Source of the DNA: Aureispira anguillae
GTDB taxonomy: Bacteria; Bacteroidota; Bacteroidia; Chitinophagales; Saprospiraceae
Length of the DNA: 64,000 nucleotides
Reading direction: 5' to 3'
NCBI RefSeq assembly: GCF_026000115.1
Contig: NZ_AP026867.1
Location: 2,077,501-2,141,500 of the forward strand
Below are positions 8,078-16,951 of the stretch, one piece after another; position 1 is the first letter of the stretch; every line of letters begins with the position of its first letter. The notes under the pieces were generated by a model. It worked only from the letters and a program-made list of their open reading frames with translations, ran no database searches and had not been told where the DNA came from. The position numbers and the translations under genes are program-made.

Positions 8078-9493
8078 TTACTCTTTTGCTTTCATCACAA
8101 AACTAGCATTAAAAAGTATTTTATTTTTTGCGCTTTCAGGTCCATCAGGCCCATCAATTTGGTAGCTGCCCTTTAGGTCAGGAGCAGTAAACTGGGTGGT
8201 GACGGCCAATAGCAATTCGCCTTGGTCGTTTAAAAACGGTTCAAATTGAGCGGTTGCCTGTACCAATCCTGTTTTGCCGAGAAGCGTTAAATCTGCCTCA
8301 ATATGAGTTTGAGTAATTTTTCCAAGTGTTAATTTAAAGTCCTTGCTTTCTATTTTTTTGAAAACCAAATGAGCAGTAGGATGTTCATCAACCTTTAAAA
8401 TGGATTCTTTTACGGCACTATTCAAACTACTTTCTCCCATTTCTATGGAACTAACCACAACCTCAAATTTACCCATTGCTTCTGCTAGACTTTCATTGCT
8501 TTTTAAGCTAAGGCTGCCATCTACTTGTTTTAATTCTCCAGCGTATTGGCGCAAAGGAGGGGGAAAGCTAAAAGCAAGAATTGGGGTGCCCTCATCCAAT
8601 GCACCTGCCATTTCCCACGCTTTGGGGAAAGTAACCGCTTTAATAGCGGTTTGTGTCCCTTGTTTAGGGGGAGACAAGGTGCTTAAGCCTAAGTCCTCCC
8701 AAGGCGTAAATTTGGTATTTTTAGTGGTGAAATTCATAGCATCGCCCAATTCTGATTCAACCAATTGGCGTTTAATTTCAGCCAAAGAATTAGCGGCAGC
8801 AGCGGCAAAACCTTGGATGGTATTATTGCCGACAGCAGGATTTTCATATTGTTGGTAAATAGGAGTATGGCAATGATAATGGGAAAAAATTTCTGAACTA
8901 ACATAGACTTTTCCGTCCTCAGCAATATAGGGGTAAAAATTGCAATAGATCAACTCATCAGAATTTCTAACGGGATGTTTTTGGGCATATTTAGCTCCTT
9001 CAAATCCTTTTTTTAGCCCTTTTAAATAGTCTTTTTTGAATTTTTTAGCATCAAAATTAGCTGGAAGTTGACCATTAGGCGCAGTAATTTTTAATTTGAT
9101 GAATAAATTAGAATGCTGCTGCTGCCAGACAAACACTTCCTTTTCTTCATAATGAATAGCTTCGGCAGGCAGTCTTCGAACCGTTCTAATAAAATTGAGC
9201 AAACGCTGATGAGAAGTATACCGCCCTTTAAAAACTTTGCGTCCAAGGTGATTTCTATACACAATAAAAGGAGTAAAACCAACTTCTTTGGGCGCACCAG
9301 CCTCATCAATATCAATGATTTTAGTTGGAATATGATGCGCTTGCATATAGGCTTCTAAGGTTGCGATATTGTTGAGTGTAAATTCGCTGTCGCTTGTTTT
9401 TTGAACAAAAATAACGAGTTCTTCATCTATTTTTTGCTGGGCAATGGTCGAAAAAGATAGGAGGAGTATTAAAAATGTAATATATTTTGGCAT
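8078..9493 (-). CDS. Secreted protein with thioredoxin-like N-terminus and YceI-like C-terminus
   Basis: This is a 471-residue exported protein (signal MPKYITFLILLLSFSTIAQ). Residues 22-110 look like a thioredoxin-type fold without active-site cysteines: beta strand LVIFVQ, helix, PTKIIDID, then GFTPFIVYRNHLGRKVFKG with the cis-Pro region. The C-terminal part (about 285-470) resembles a YceI lipocalin-like domain: a KFEVVVSSIEM segment, LKVDEHPTAHLVFKKIES, ADLTLLGKT and the closing ILFNASFVMKA. YceI proteins bind long isoprenoid or fatty-acid chains in the periplasm. The fusion is my reading of weak similarity. Transcription ends at the hairpin at 8027-8070. Confidence 0.62.
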   Translation of the reverse strand: MPKYITFLILLLSFSTIAQQKIDEELVIFVQKTSDSEFTLNNIATLEAYMQAHHIPTKIIDIDEAGAPKEVGFTPFIVYRNHLGRKVFKGRYTSHQRLLNFIRTVRRLPAEAIHYEEKEVFVWQQQHSNLFIKLKITAPNGQLPANFDAKKFKKDYLKGLKKGFEGAKYAQKHPVRNSDELIYCNFYPYIAEDGKVYVSSEIFSHYHCHTPIYQQYENPAVGNNTIQGFAAAAANSLAEIKRQLVESELGDAMNFTTKNTKFTPWEDLGLSTLSPPKQGTQTAIKAVTFPKAWEMAGALDEGTPILAFSFPPPLRQYAGELKQVDGSLSLKSNESLAEAMGKFEVVVSSIEMGESSLNSAVKESILKVDEHPTAHLVFKKIESKDFKLTLGKITQTHIEADLTLLGKTGLVQATAQFEPFLNDQGELLLAVTTQFTAPDLKGSYQIDGPDGPESAKNKILFNASFVMKAKE

Positions 9494-9743
9494 AATAATA
9501 ATAGATATAATCTTATCAATTGTTGGTTTGTTTTAGAAAGTACTTATTAGGAGCAAAAACATTGTACTAGCCATTAAGTTGTTAACTTTCTAACATTTTT
9601 TTTATTTTCGGAGCGAACTTACAAATTTTGAGTCAATAAGTTCTTATTAAGGTTTCGTTTGCTGCATGCACCTTTGGGTTGTCAAAGAATGATATTTTTT
9701 AAGGACAAATTTAAAATTAATTATCAAACAAAATAAATAGAGA

Positions 9744-11663
9744 ATGACATACCGACTAAACGTATTAACTGCATTTTTTGTTTGCTGTATTTCAACTGTA
9801 TGGGCACAGCCTGATCGTTGGCAGCAACGCATTGAGTATAAAATGGATATTGTTGTAGATGCTGAGAACCACCAATTTACAGGCAAGCAAAACATAGTTT
9901 ATCACAACAATTCAAAAGATGAACTCAAACAGGTTTTTTACCATTTATATTTTAATGCTTTTCAGCCTAATAGTATGATGGATGTGCGTTCTAGAACCAT
10001 TAAGGATGCCGATTCAAGAGTTGGTGGTCGCATTTTGGAGCTGAAACAAGATGAGATTGGTTACCACAAAATTAAGTCTTTGAAACAAAATGGAGCAGAT
10101 GTAAAGTTTGAAGTGGTCGGGACTATTTTGGAAGTGACCTTAAATGAGCCCATTCAACCAGGAGCAAGCTGTACGTTTGATATGGAGTTTAATAGTCAAG
10201 TGCCCTTGCAAATTCGTCGTTCTGGTTGGAACAGTGCAGAAGGAATTGAATTGTCAATGACCCAATGGTATCCCAAAATGTGCGAATACGATTATCAAGG
10301 TTGGCATGCCAATCCTTATATTGGAAGGGAATTTCATGGAGTTTGGGGAGATTTTGATGTTAAGATTACAATTGATAAAAACTATACCATTGGAGGAACT
10401 GGAATGCTTCAGAATCCTAGTGAAATAGGACATGGATATGAGAAGGTTGGTGAAAAAGTAGATCATAGCGACAAGAAGGTCTTGACTTGGCATTTTAAAG
10501 CCGAAAATGTACATGATTTTGCATGGGCTGCGGACCCTGATTATATTCATGATATTCAAGAGGTAAGCGAAGGCTTTGTTTTACATTTTATCTACCAAGA
10601 TGATGAAAACTATAAGGATGTCTGGAAGAAAGCTCAAAAAAAGACGGTTCAGGCTTTTAAATTTATCCAATCTAGATATGGAAAATATCCCTACGGACAA
10701 TACACAATTATCCAAGGTGGTGATGGTGGAATGGAATATCCGATGGCAACTTTGATTACAGGAAAGCGTAATTTTGGTTCTTTGGTAGGTGTAATTGTTC
10801 ATGAAGCAATGCACACTTGGTATCAAATGTTGATGGGATCGAATGAGAGTTTGTATGCTTGGATGGATGAAGGCTTTACTTCTTATGCTTCCAATGTTGT
10901 TCGTGCGCATTTGTTTAATAGCCATGGTGCTTTTCCTCACGATGGTTCTTATAGAGGTTATTTTTATTTGGCAACAAGTGGGGCAGAAGAGCCAATGAGT
11001 ACTCATGCGGATCATTTTAATACCAATTTTGCTTATGGGCAAGCCTCTTACTCTAAAGGAGCTGTGTTTTTGGGGCAACTGAACTATATTGTAGGAGAAG
11101 GTGTTTTTGATAAAGCAATGCTAAAATATTATGACGATTGGCATTTTAAACATCCTAATCCAAATGATTTCATTCGAGTAATGGAGAAAGAATCAGGCTT
11201 AGAATTGGATTGGTACAAAGAGCATTGGGTTAATACAACCAATCGTATTGATTATGCTATTGTAGATGTCGTAAAAGGCGGCAAAGCATCTAAGGATTCT
11301 GTAGCGATTAAGGCAACAGAAGGAAACTATTACATACAAAGTGGCAAGGCTTCTAAAAAAGGAACAACCGTTTATTTGGAAAGAAAAGAGCGCATGCCAA
11401 TGCCGTTGGATGTCGTTGTAACCTACAAAAAAGGAAAGTTGACAAAACTCAAAACATTTAATATTCCACTAGAAATTATGCGTGGAAACAAAGTAGATGA
11501 GCTAAAAAATGGCAACCAAACGGTTATGCCCGACTGGAAATGGACGCACTCTGTTTATGAATTGAATTTGTCTATTCCTTTAAAGGACATTGAAAAAATT
11601 GAAATTGACCCTTCTCTACGTTTGGCAGATATTGATCGTGAAAACAATGTTTGGGAGAAATAA
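9744..11663 (+). CDS. M1 family zinc metallopeptidase
   Basis: This is a 639-residue exported peptidase (signal to about residue 21, ending TVWAQ). An N-terminal beta domain (22-230) starts like the M1 aminopeptidase fold (EYKMDIVVDAENHQFTGKQN, HLYFNAFQPNS). The catalytic domain has HEAMH at 353-357 and the third zinc ligand Glu376 in WMDEGFTSYA, at the spacing expected for M1. The GGMEYPM sequence just before it is the GxMEN-like substrate loop, with Tyr in place of Asn, as in many Bacteroidota paralogues. It should trim peptides in the periplasm or at the surface. It is transcribed away from the 8078-9493 gene; the 250-bp gap between them holds both promoters, which I could not pin down. 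Confidence 0.9.
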   Translation: MTYRLNVLTAFFVCCISTVWAQPDRWQQRIEYKMDIVVDAENHQFTGKQNIVYHNNSKDELKQVFYHLYFNAFQPNSMMDVRSRTIKDADSRVGGRILELKQDEIGYHKIKSLKQNGADVKFEVVGTILEVTLNEPIQPGASCTFDMEFNSQVPLQIRRSGWNSAEGIELSMTQWYPKMCEYDYQGWHANPYIGREFHGVWGDFDVKITIDKNYTIGGTGMLQNPSEIGHGYEKVGEKVDHSDKKVLTWHFKAENVHDFAWAADPDYIHDIQEVSEGFVLHFIYQDDENYKDVWKKAQKKTVQAFKFIQSRYGKYPYGQYTIIQGGDGGMEYPMATLITGKRNFGSLVGVIVHEAMHTWYQMLMGSNESLYAWMDEGFTSYASNVVRAHLFNSHGAFPHDGSYRGYFYLATSGAEEPMSTHADHFNTNFAYGQASYSKGAVFLGQLNYIVGEGVFDKAMLKYYDDWHFKHPNPNDFIRVMEKESGLELDWYKEHWVNTTNRIDYAIVDVVKGGKASKDSVAIKATEGNYYIQSGKASKKGTTVYLERKERMPMPLDVVVTYKKGKLTKLKTFNIPLEIMRGNKVDELKNGNQTVMPDWKWTHSVYELNLSIPLKDIEKIEIDPSLRLADIDRENNVWEK

Positions 11664-11776
11664 TTGATTCTTAAATAGACGGTGGGGACGATTTTGTTTA
11701 GAAGAATAAAAGATAAAAATAGGTGTAATATTTTTGATTTTTTGGTACTAACTAGATAAACTAAAAATAGTAAATT

Positions 11777-11995
11777 ATGAAAAATCCTATTGCATCTAAC
11801 AAATTTTTTATTCAATCCTCCAATAAACTCGTTCTGGTCAGCGGTCTTATCTGGTCGTTTGTTCTTTATGGTTGTGGACTTGCTGTCAACTGGAATGGCA
11901 ATGCAGGTTTTGCTGTTGTTTTTGTGGCCATTGGAGCCTTGGTTCATCTAGTCATTTTAACTCAGTTTTTTAAACATAAAGAACGAGAGGATTAA
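11777..11995 (+). CDS. Small two-helix membrane protein
   Basis: This is a 72-residue protein with two likely membrane helices (about 19-35, LVLVSGLIWSFVLYGCG, and 43-63, AGFAVVFVAIGALVHLVILT) and a charged tail, KHKERED. I do not recognise a family. It is supported as a gene by its clean start, a strong terminator directly after it (12029-12065) and the absence of a better frame. Function unknown. Confidence 0.6.
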   Translation: MKNPIASNKFFIQSSNKLVLVSGLIWSFVLYGCGLAVNWNGNAGFAVVFVAIGALVHLVILTQFFKHKERED

Positions 11996-12028
11996 ATCTT
12001 ATTATTCCAAATCGAGAATAGAATACTT

Positions 12029-12065
12029 CAGCCTTGCTAATTAATTTAGTAAGGCTGTTTTTTTT
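12029..12065 (+). terminator. Rho-independent terminator
   Basis: CAGCCTTGCTAA (12029-12040) pairs with TTAGTAAGGCTG (12046-12057), with one G-U pair and a 5-nt loop, and is followed by eight T. It ends transcription of the small membrane protein gene. Confidence 0.88.
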
Positions 12066-12149
12066 AGTTACGAAGTCTGTTTATTCTGCAACTTTTTGCT
12101 TTTCTATGAGGTTTTATAATAAAGTCTCTTAACCACTAAAAAAAAGCAG

Positions 12150-12713
12150 ATGAATTACCTCGAAAACACTAATAATTTATTCAAATACTACAAACAATTG
12201 GGCGATCAATCTATGGCGCAATTAACTGAAGAACAAATTTTTTGGAAAAATGCGAGCGATGAAAATAGCATAGCAACGATTGTTAAGCATTTGTCTGGAA
12301 ATATGTTGTCAAGATGGACCAATTTTAGAACCGAAGATGGTGAGAAAACTTGGAGAAATCGAGATGATGAATTTGAAGATGCTACCCTAAAAAATAAGCA
12401 GCAGGTACTAGACAAATGGCAAATAGGTTGGGCTTGTTTATTTGATGCAATTGAGCCCTTAAAAGAGCCCGATTTAGAACAGATTGTTTACATTAGAAAT
12501 CAAGGCCACACAGTGCTAGAAGCGATGAATCGTCAGTTGGGGCATTACGCTTATCATGTTGGGCAATTGGTGCTGATGGCTAAAATGCAAAAGGGAAAAG
12601 ATTGGCAAACTCTGTCCATTGCAAAAGGTGAATCTAAAAATTATAACCGTGCAAAGTTTGCTAAAGAGAAGGAGCGAGGTCATTTTACCGAGGAAATTTT
12701 AAAGAAAAAATAG
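12150..12713 (+). CDS. DUF1572 (DinB-like) family protein
   Basis: A 187-residue cytoplasmic protein. NLFKYYKQLGDQSMAQLTEE, SIATIVKHLSGNMLSRWTNF and the later QLGHYAYHVGQLVLMAKM match DUF1572, a member of the DinB/YfiT four-helix superfamily. Those proteins often bind a metal through three His; His47 and the two His of GHYAYH are the candidates. Many act as thiol transferases or have unknown roles. It is monocistronic, ending in a strong bidirectional terminator. Confidence 0.85.
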   Translation: MNYLENTNNLFKYYKQLGDQSMAQLTEEQIFWKNASDENSIATIVKHLSGNMLSRWTNFRTEDGEKTWRNRDDEFEDATLKNKQQVLDKWQIGWACLFDAIEPLKEPDLEQIVYIRNQGHTVLEAMNRQLGHYAYHVGQLVLMAKMQKGKDWQTLSIAKGESKNYNRAKFAKEKERGHFTEEILKKK

Positions 12714-12756
12714 AATTTGAATTCAGGGCTGGATGGAGCCATATTTTTAATACAAA

Positions 12757-12794
12757 TAAGGCACAACATTGATACATAGCAATGTTGTGCCTTA
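12757..12794. terminator. Bidirectional terminator hairpin
   Basis: A perfect 15-bp stem: TAAGGCACAACATTG (12757-12771) with CAATGTTGTGCCTTA (12780-12794), loop 8 nt. It lies between the convergent DUF1572 gene and the 12799-13296 gene. Confidence 0.8.
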
Positions 12795-12798
12795 TACC

Positions 12799-13296
12799 TT
12801 AATTTAAGCTAAAAGATTCTCTACAAATCAAATCGGGATAGATGTCTTTAAAAACTTGTTCTTGCCTATGGTAAATTTTGCCACTTATCTTAAGCTGGCT
12901 AGCAAATGAGCCATTAATTCCAAATCGCAATTCTTTTATTTTTTTATTTAGATGATATGAAATAATGGAGAACTGACGCTTGTATCTTTGCCATGATTTT
13001 TCAGAAAGCTTCTTTTGTTTAATAATTTCATCATAGCAATTATTTAATCCTGTTACCTTGGAGAACCCTTGGTTTCCTAGTGCATCTAAGATAATACGAT
13101 TGTCATTGGATAGAATAAAAGAGATTTTATTAATATGGTTCTTGTTAATTAATTTTTGTATTTGCCAAGTTGTATCGTTATTAAATACAATAGAATTTCC
13201 AAGTGAAGTATAATAATAATTTCTCCCCCTAAATGTGTAATCGATAATAGTTTCAAGGTTATCTGTAGGACAAATAAAATACAAATGGTTCTGCAT
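12799..13296 (-). CDS. Hypothetical protein
   Basis: This 165-residue protein has no signal peptide and no family I recognise. It begins MQNHLYFICPTDNLETII, with alternating beta and alpha elements to about residue 85, then a Lys-rich helical part (KQKKLSEKSWQRYKRQF). The upstream gene's TAA stop and this gene's ATG overlap as TAATG at 13296, so translation is coupled to the NTF2-like gene. The two are likely to work together or be inherited together. Confidence 0.65.
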   Translation of the reverse strand: MQNHLYFICPTDNLETIIDYTFRGRNYYYTSLGNSIVFNNDTTWQIQKLINKNHINKISFILSNDNRIILDALGNQGFSKVTGLNNCYDEIIKQKKLSEKSWQRYKRQFSIISYHLNKKIKELRFGINGSFASQLKISGKIYHRQEQVFKDIYPDLICRESFSLN

Positions 13297-13793
13297 TAGG
13301 TCGTAGTATTTGGTTGATGTTGGTAAGGAAAAGAAGAGTGGTGCAAATCAATTTTTAATTCACCATCGATCAATTTATAACCAAAAGTATATTCAACTTT
13401 AGCTTCATTTTCGTCTAAATCCGTAAAATAATAATTGCCCATAGCGATGGCACGATTGTCTTCCAAAATAAAATCTGTATTCTCAAATCGCACCTTTGTC
13501 CAAGGTTGGATGGCAAAACCTTTGTCTTCTTTGCATGCACGATTTTCTCCTGCAATAAAGTAGGATAATGCTTTTGGTTTAGTTGGTCTAAACTGCTCTA
13601 TTTCGCATTTTGTAGGTTTAAATAAAACAGGACCATTTTTAAAGGAATAGAGTTTATCGAGAAATTCACTAGCAAATGCTTCACATTCAGGTCTGTTGTC
13701 TTTTAATGAACCAATTTTAACTACTCCATTTCCCCATTCATTTTGGGCCTTTAATACTTGTTCTTTCGTTATCATTTTTATTTTTTTATTCAA
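13296..13793 (-). CDS. NTF2-like fold protein
   Basis: This is a 165-residue cytoplasmic protein resembling the SnoaL/NTF2-like proteins (often mis-named phosphoribosyl-AMP cyclohydrolase in databases). Matching segments are the first helix VLKAQNEWGNGVVKIG, then LYSFKNGPVLFKPTK, EDKGFAIQPWTKVRFEN and a TFGYKLIDGELKIDLHHSS ending. NTF2-like cups bind small ligands or act as dimer enzymes; the substrate here is unknown. The start could instead be the second Met (13775), which gives MITKEQVLKAQ. Two GCAACA-type palindromes upstream suggest control by a repressor. Confidence 0.72.
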   Translation of the reverse strand: MNKKIKMITKEQVLKAQNEWGNGVVKIGSLKDNRPECEAFASEFLDKLYSFKNGPVLFKPTKCEIEQFRPTKPKALSYFIAGENRACKEDKGFAIQPWTKVRFENTDFILEDNRAIAMGNYYFTDLDENEAKVEYTFGYKLIDGELKIDLHHSSFPYQHQPNTTT

Positions 13794-13829
13794 AAACTAG
13801 GTTTTTCGATAGGATAAAAGTATTGCTAA

Positions 13830-13890
13830 TGCAACACTATTGCAATATAAGAATAAATTAATTAATGCAACAGTGTTGCGTTAATTAATT
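13830..13890. promoter_or_regulatory. Two repressor-type palindromes upstream of the NTF2-like gene
   Basis: Site 1 is TGCAACACTATTGCA (13830-13844). Site 2 is TGCAACAGTGTTGCG (13866-13880), embedded in a longer palindrome (13856-13890; arms of 17 bp with one mismatch around a single central base). The two share TGCAACA half-sites and their starts are 36 bp apart. They lie 37-97 bp upstream of the start codon. Palindromes of this type and size are typical of TetR-family operators; no TetR gene is in the window. Confidence 0.55.
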
Positions 13891-14033
13891 ATGTAAAAAT
13901 TAAAACCATAACTTTGGGGAGATGGGTAGTAATCTTTTCCCTAGTTGAGTAAAAGGGAGCATTTTATAGATTGAATGGAGAATTATAGTATAAACAATAA
14001 GCCTTATTGCGAAAATGAGCGCTTTTATAGTTG

Positions 14034-14846
14034 TTACAAGCAGCTTCTCATTAAATCATTCCACAATTCATAAGGAAATTTATACGTAGAGGAGTCGGTT
14101 GTGACCTCATAAATATCAATAGGCTTTTTAAGACCTTTATCAAAATGTGCATTTCTCATCGAATGGGCAGCAAATCCATATAAATGATAACGATTATTTT
14201 TTTGCAGTTTCCAAGAAACCCCTTCATTGATCGTAAAATGCAAAGGCATAGTTAGAGCTTTAATCTTCTTTAATTTCATCATCCAATCTGTTCCAAAAAT
14301 TTTATTTCCATAAGGTTCGATTTTAGCTATGTCAAAATTTGTCTCTTTCTTGCTATTTAATAGCTTTGAATAAGCAGATATTGCATCTGTCATTAATTTA
14401 GCAGCATTTTTTTCGTGAATTAGGGTGACATACCTCGCCAAAAGCAGGAAGTAGACGTTGTATTGATCGTCGTCTTTTGGGTTGCTTTTTACGGACTGCA
14501 TTAAGCTATAAAACTCTTCAAATTGGAATACCATCTCGTGGTTATGACAATCAAACCATCCAATGATATAAAATTCACCTTTGTATTTTAGATAAAGGTT
14601 TTCTTCAAATTCTGCTTTTTTGTTGAGATGAAAAAACAGACAGAAACAATAGTCGTTATGAATCGGCAACTCGATGAGTAGGGTTTCAAAGTCCCATTCG
14701 TGCAATTCTCCTTCATACTTGGATTGTTTTTTTGCCTTATGATACACAAAATCAGTTTTTAGCATACCATAAACCTCTTCCGTCAATGGTTGTTGACCCA
14801 AGCTGTATAGCCAATCCCAAAACGCTATTTTTTTTAGCGATTTCAT
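14034..14846 (-). CDS. Hypothetical protein
   Basis: This is a 270-residue protein without signal or membrane segments. It is rich in aromatic residues, with a beta-rich N-terminal half (EWDFETLLIELPIHNDYCFC, LYLKYKGEFYIIGWFDCHNH) and a helical middle (VYFLLLARYVTLIHEKNAAK). I do not recognise it. Its ATG directly follows the TAA of the preceding gene (TAAATG at 14844-14849), so it is the last gene of a tightly packed minus-strand run starting at 18554. Role unknown. Confidence 0.62.
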   Translation of the reverse strand: MKSLKKIAFWDWLYSLGQQPLTEEVYGMLKTDFVYHKAKKQSKYEGELHEWDFETLLIELPIHNDYCFCLFFHLNKKAEFEENLYLKYKGEFYIIGWFDCHNHEMVFQFEEFYSLMQSVKSNPKDDDQYNVYFLLLARYVTLIHEKNAAKLMTDAISAYSKLLNSKKETNFDIAKIEPYGNKIFGTDWMMKLKKIKALTMPLHFTINEGVSWKLQKNNRYHLYGFAAHSMRNAHFDKGLKKPIDIYEVTTDSSTYKFPYELWNDLMRSCL

Positions 14847-15497
14847 TTATCCAAGCCTTATAGAGTTTACAAATGAGTCAAATTCATTTTGTGCTATTTC
14901 GCCTTGGGCTTTACACTGAGTCATAGAAAAATCAAGAAAAACGTCACCATGGTCAATGTTTAGAACATTCATTTCAACCATAACTCCTTCTTCTAATTCT
15001 TCATGTTCAAATAAATACTCCGTTTTATAGGTAATGGAATCAACATTATTGAGCTTTTGGGGTTCTCCTTTTTCAAGTATTTTAAATCCTTTTATGGCAG
15101 ATGAAGCAACTTTATTATCTAAGAGTGCTATATAATCTTCAAGAGAAAGATTTTTTGTAAAAGCATCTTTTGCATCGATTGTAAAGCAAATAACAGGAGA
15201 GATAATGCCATCCTTTTCGTCATTGTCTAAGCTGTATTTTGAAATATAACAGGCAACTCCTGCCATTTCCTCTATAAGCTTATTCTTTTCCTCATCAGGA
15301 ATGTTTATTTTTTGCCCTTGTATAATTTCTTTATATTTATTTATGCTTATTAAGTGCCAATTTTTGGGAATTTCAAATCTTACTTCAAAAAGACGATTAT
15401 GATAGATGTTGTTTGATACAGTAACTATATTTTCGAGATTCTCTGTGGATTCGTTGATTAGTTGTTGTAAGTATTTATTTTGAGCTGAAATTTTCAT
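14847..15497 (-). CDS. Hypothetical protein, DcrB/PsbP-like fold suspected
   Basis: A 216-residue protein with no signal peptide. After an N-terminal helix, the order of segments (NRLFEVRFEIPKNWHLISI, then SPVICFTIDAKDA, LSLEDYIALLDNKV, FKILEKGEPQKLNN, YKTEYLFEH, FLDFSMTQCK and a final EFDSFVNSIRLG) is the pattern of small DcrB/PsbP-like alpha-beta domains. Those bind partners rather than catalyse. This is a fold impression only. It lies 27 bp after the NADAR gene and directly abuts the next gene. Confidence 0.6.
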   Translation of the reverse strand: MKISAQNKYLQQLINESTENLENIVTVSNNIYHNRLFEVRFEIPKNWHLISINKYKEIIQGQKINIPDEEKNKLIEEMAGVACYISKYSLDNDEKDGIISPVICFTIDAKDAFTKNLSLEDYIALLDNKVASSAIKGFKILEKGEPQKLNNVDSITYKTEYLFEHEELEEGVMVEMNVLNIDHGDVFLDFSMTQCKAQGEIAQNEFDSFVNSIRLG

Positions 15498-15524
15498 AGT
15501 TTTAGTTTTTGCTAGCGTTTGATC

Positions 15525-16073
15525 TTATGGTTTTTTATTGACGGCTTCCTTAAGTTGTGTTCTCAAAGTTTCTAAATTAGTCCAACGTTGTAGATTTTTC
15601 CCTTTAGGGACTCTCATGAGATAGTGCCAAAGCTCAGCATCTTTAGTGGCTAATAGGACTTCTTTAGCTTTTAGGCATTGTGTGAATTTTTCATAATGCA
15701 TATTATTAATATGGGCTATTTTTTCTTTATCCCATTTCGTTAATTCTGTTTCTTTTAATAAAATAGTCTTACGCATTTTTCGTGCATCAAGCCCACTGCC
15801 TTTTGATAAAGCAGATTCAGATTCCAAAGCAAAAGATTCAAACAAGTCTTGGTTTATCGCTTGGAATTTTTTTGCTTGTAGTGCATGCTCCACGGTTTTA
15901 TAAGTTCTGCCTTCATAGACAAAATTGCACTCGTAAAAATTACCTAGTATTTTTCTCCAATCGGTAAAACTTGCTAACCCTTTATACATATATGGGTCTT
16001 CAGTATATTCACCTTTTCCCTCACCTGGAGCTTTATCAGCGGATTTGGAATAAAAAATAAATTTATCTTTCAT
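15525..16073 (-). CDS. NADAR family protein (YbiA-like)
   Basis: A 182-residue cytoplasmic protein with the NADAR hallmarks: FYSKSAD near the start, ILGNFYECNFVYEGRTYKTV followed by EHALQAKKF at about 50-75, a SKGSGLDARKMR segment and a closing LWHYLMRVPKGKN with LQRW. Known NADAR proteins cleave N-glycosidic bonds, either of riboflavin precursors (YbiA) or of ADP-ribose attached to guanine; in the second role they act as antitoxins to DarT-like toxins. No DarT-like gene is adjacent. It is embedded in a run of unknown genes, so a protective function is possible but unproven. Confidence 0.85.
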   Translation of the reverse strand: MKDKFIFYSKSADKAPGEGKGEYTEDPYMYKGLASFTDWRKILGNFYECNFVYEGRTYKTVEHALQAKKFQAINQDLFESFALESESALSKGSGLDARKMRKTILLKETELTKWDKEKIAHINNMHYEKFTQCLKAKEVLLATKDAELWHYLMRVPKGKNLQRWTNLETLRTQLKEAVNKKP

Positions 16074-16123
16074 ATAATTGATGTTTTGGATGTCGTGTAT
16101 TTTTAAATATAGGGAGGGGGGAT

Positions 16124-16951
16124 TTATTGATTTTTAAAGCTATTGTTGTATTCTTTTACATGATGAGAAAATTCTTCTTCATAGGATGGATAAGGAACGC
16201 CTTCAACGTGAATTTCAAATGCTTCTGAATCCATACCACAAATTTGATTTCCTATGCCTTTGATTTCGATCATCTCCTTATTGTACACTTTTAAGTCAGG
16301 TATTGCCCTTGTTGAAATCAGCTTTTCGTCTTCATAATCTGCTGTGAGTTCAATCTGATTTTCATAACAGTATTTTTTTAACCACTGATATGACAGGAGA
16401 GAGTCTTCAATTTTTCCAAATACACATCCCATTGGAGGATCTGCCCTCTCAAAATATGTATAACCAATATAATAGTTCTTTAAAAATAATTCATATTTCA
16501 CATTTCTTCCTTGGTGGCGATATTCTTTAGTGTCGATTCGAGATTTTAGGAATTTAAAATATTTGGGATGCTCTCCTTTAAAAATTTTTTTACCTTCCAA
16601 TGCATAGGCTCTAACAAGCTCATTCGCTGCCCTATTAAAGTTTCCAGTTTCATACGAACATTGTCCAAGTCTTAAGTGAATAAATGAGTTGCCGAAAGCA
16701 TTAGGGCATTCGAGCGTTTCAGTGAATTTTAATAATGACTTTTCAAATTGTCCATCTAAAAAAAGAGCATCAGCAATTGCCGTTAGAACCCAAGTAGTTG
16801 CTTCCCATTCATTTTGTGGAAAGGGGATAAGCTTCAATGCCTTTTCATATTTATTGATAGCTTCAATAAAAAATTCATTTTCAGCAATTAAATCTCCTTC
16901 TCGACAAAGTTGCGTTATTTGCTCATGTATTTTATCCTTTAGTTCTTTCAT
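16124..16951 (-). CDS. Tetratricopeptide-repeat protein
   Basis: A 275-residue protein whose N-terminal half (about 15-130) reads as three TPR-like helix pairs: FFIEAINKYEKALKLIPFP, ADALFLDGQFEKSLLKFTET and RLGQCSYETGNFNRAANELV. TPRs mediate protein contacts. The C-terminal half is a mixed domain I do not recognise, ending HVEGVPYPSYEEEFSHHV. Its first 20 bp overlap the end of the preceding gene (16932-16951), so the two are translationally linked. Similar TPR proteins occur among immunity-type genes, but no toxin is next to it. Confidence 0.7.
   Translation of the reverse strand: MKELKDKIHEQITQLCREGDLIAENEFFIEAINKYEKALKLIPFPQNEWEATTWVLTAIADALFLDGQFEKSLLKFTETLECPNAFGNSFIHLRLGQCSYETGNFNRAANELVRAYALEGKKIFKGEHPKYFKFLKSRIDTKEYRHQGRNVKYELFLKNYYIGYTYFERADPPMGCVFGKIEDSLLSYQWLKKYCYENQIELTADYEDEKLISTRAIPDLKVYNKEMIEIKGIGNQICGMDSEAFEIHVEGVPYPSYEEEFSHHVKEYNNSFKNQ

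Noticed and set aside
10581-11078. 165-residue frame opposite the M1 peptidase
   Set aside because: Antisense shadow of a well-supported peptidase gene with intact zinc motif.
15005-15030. ATACTCCGTTTTAT inside the 14847-15497 gene as an R2 end
   Set aside because: It is coding sequence, has no partner end and the frame is intact, so it is a chance match.
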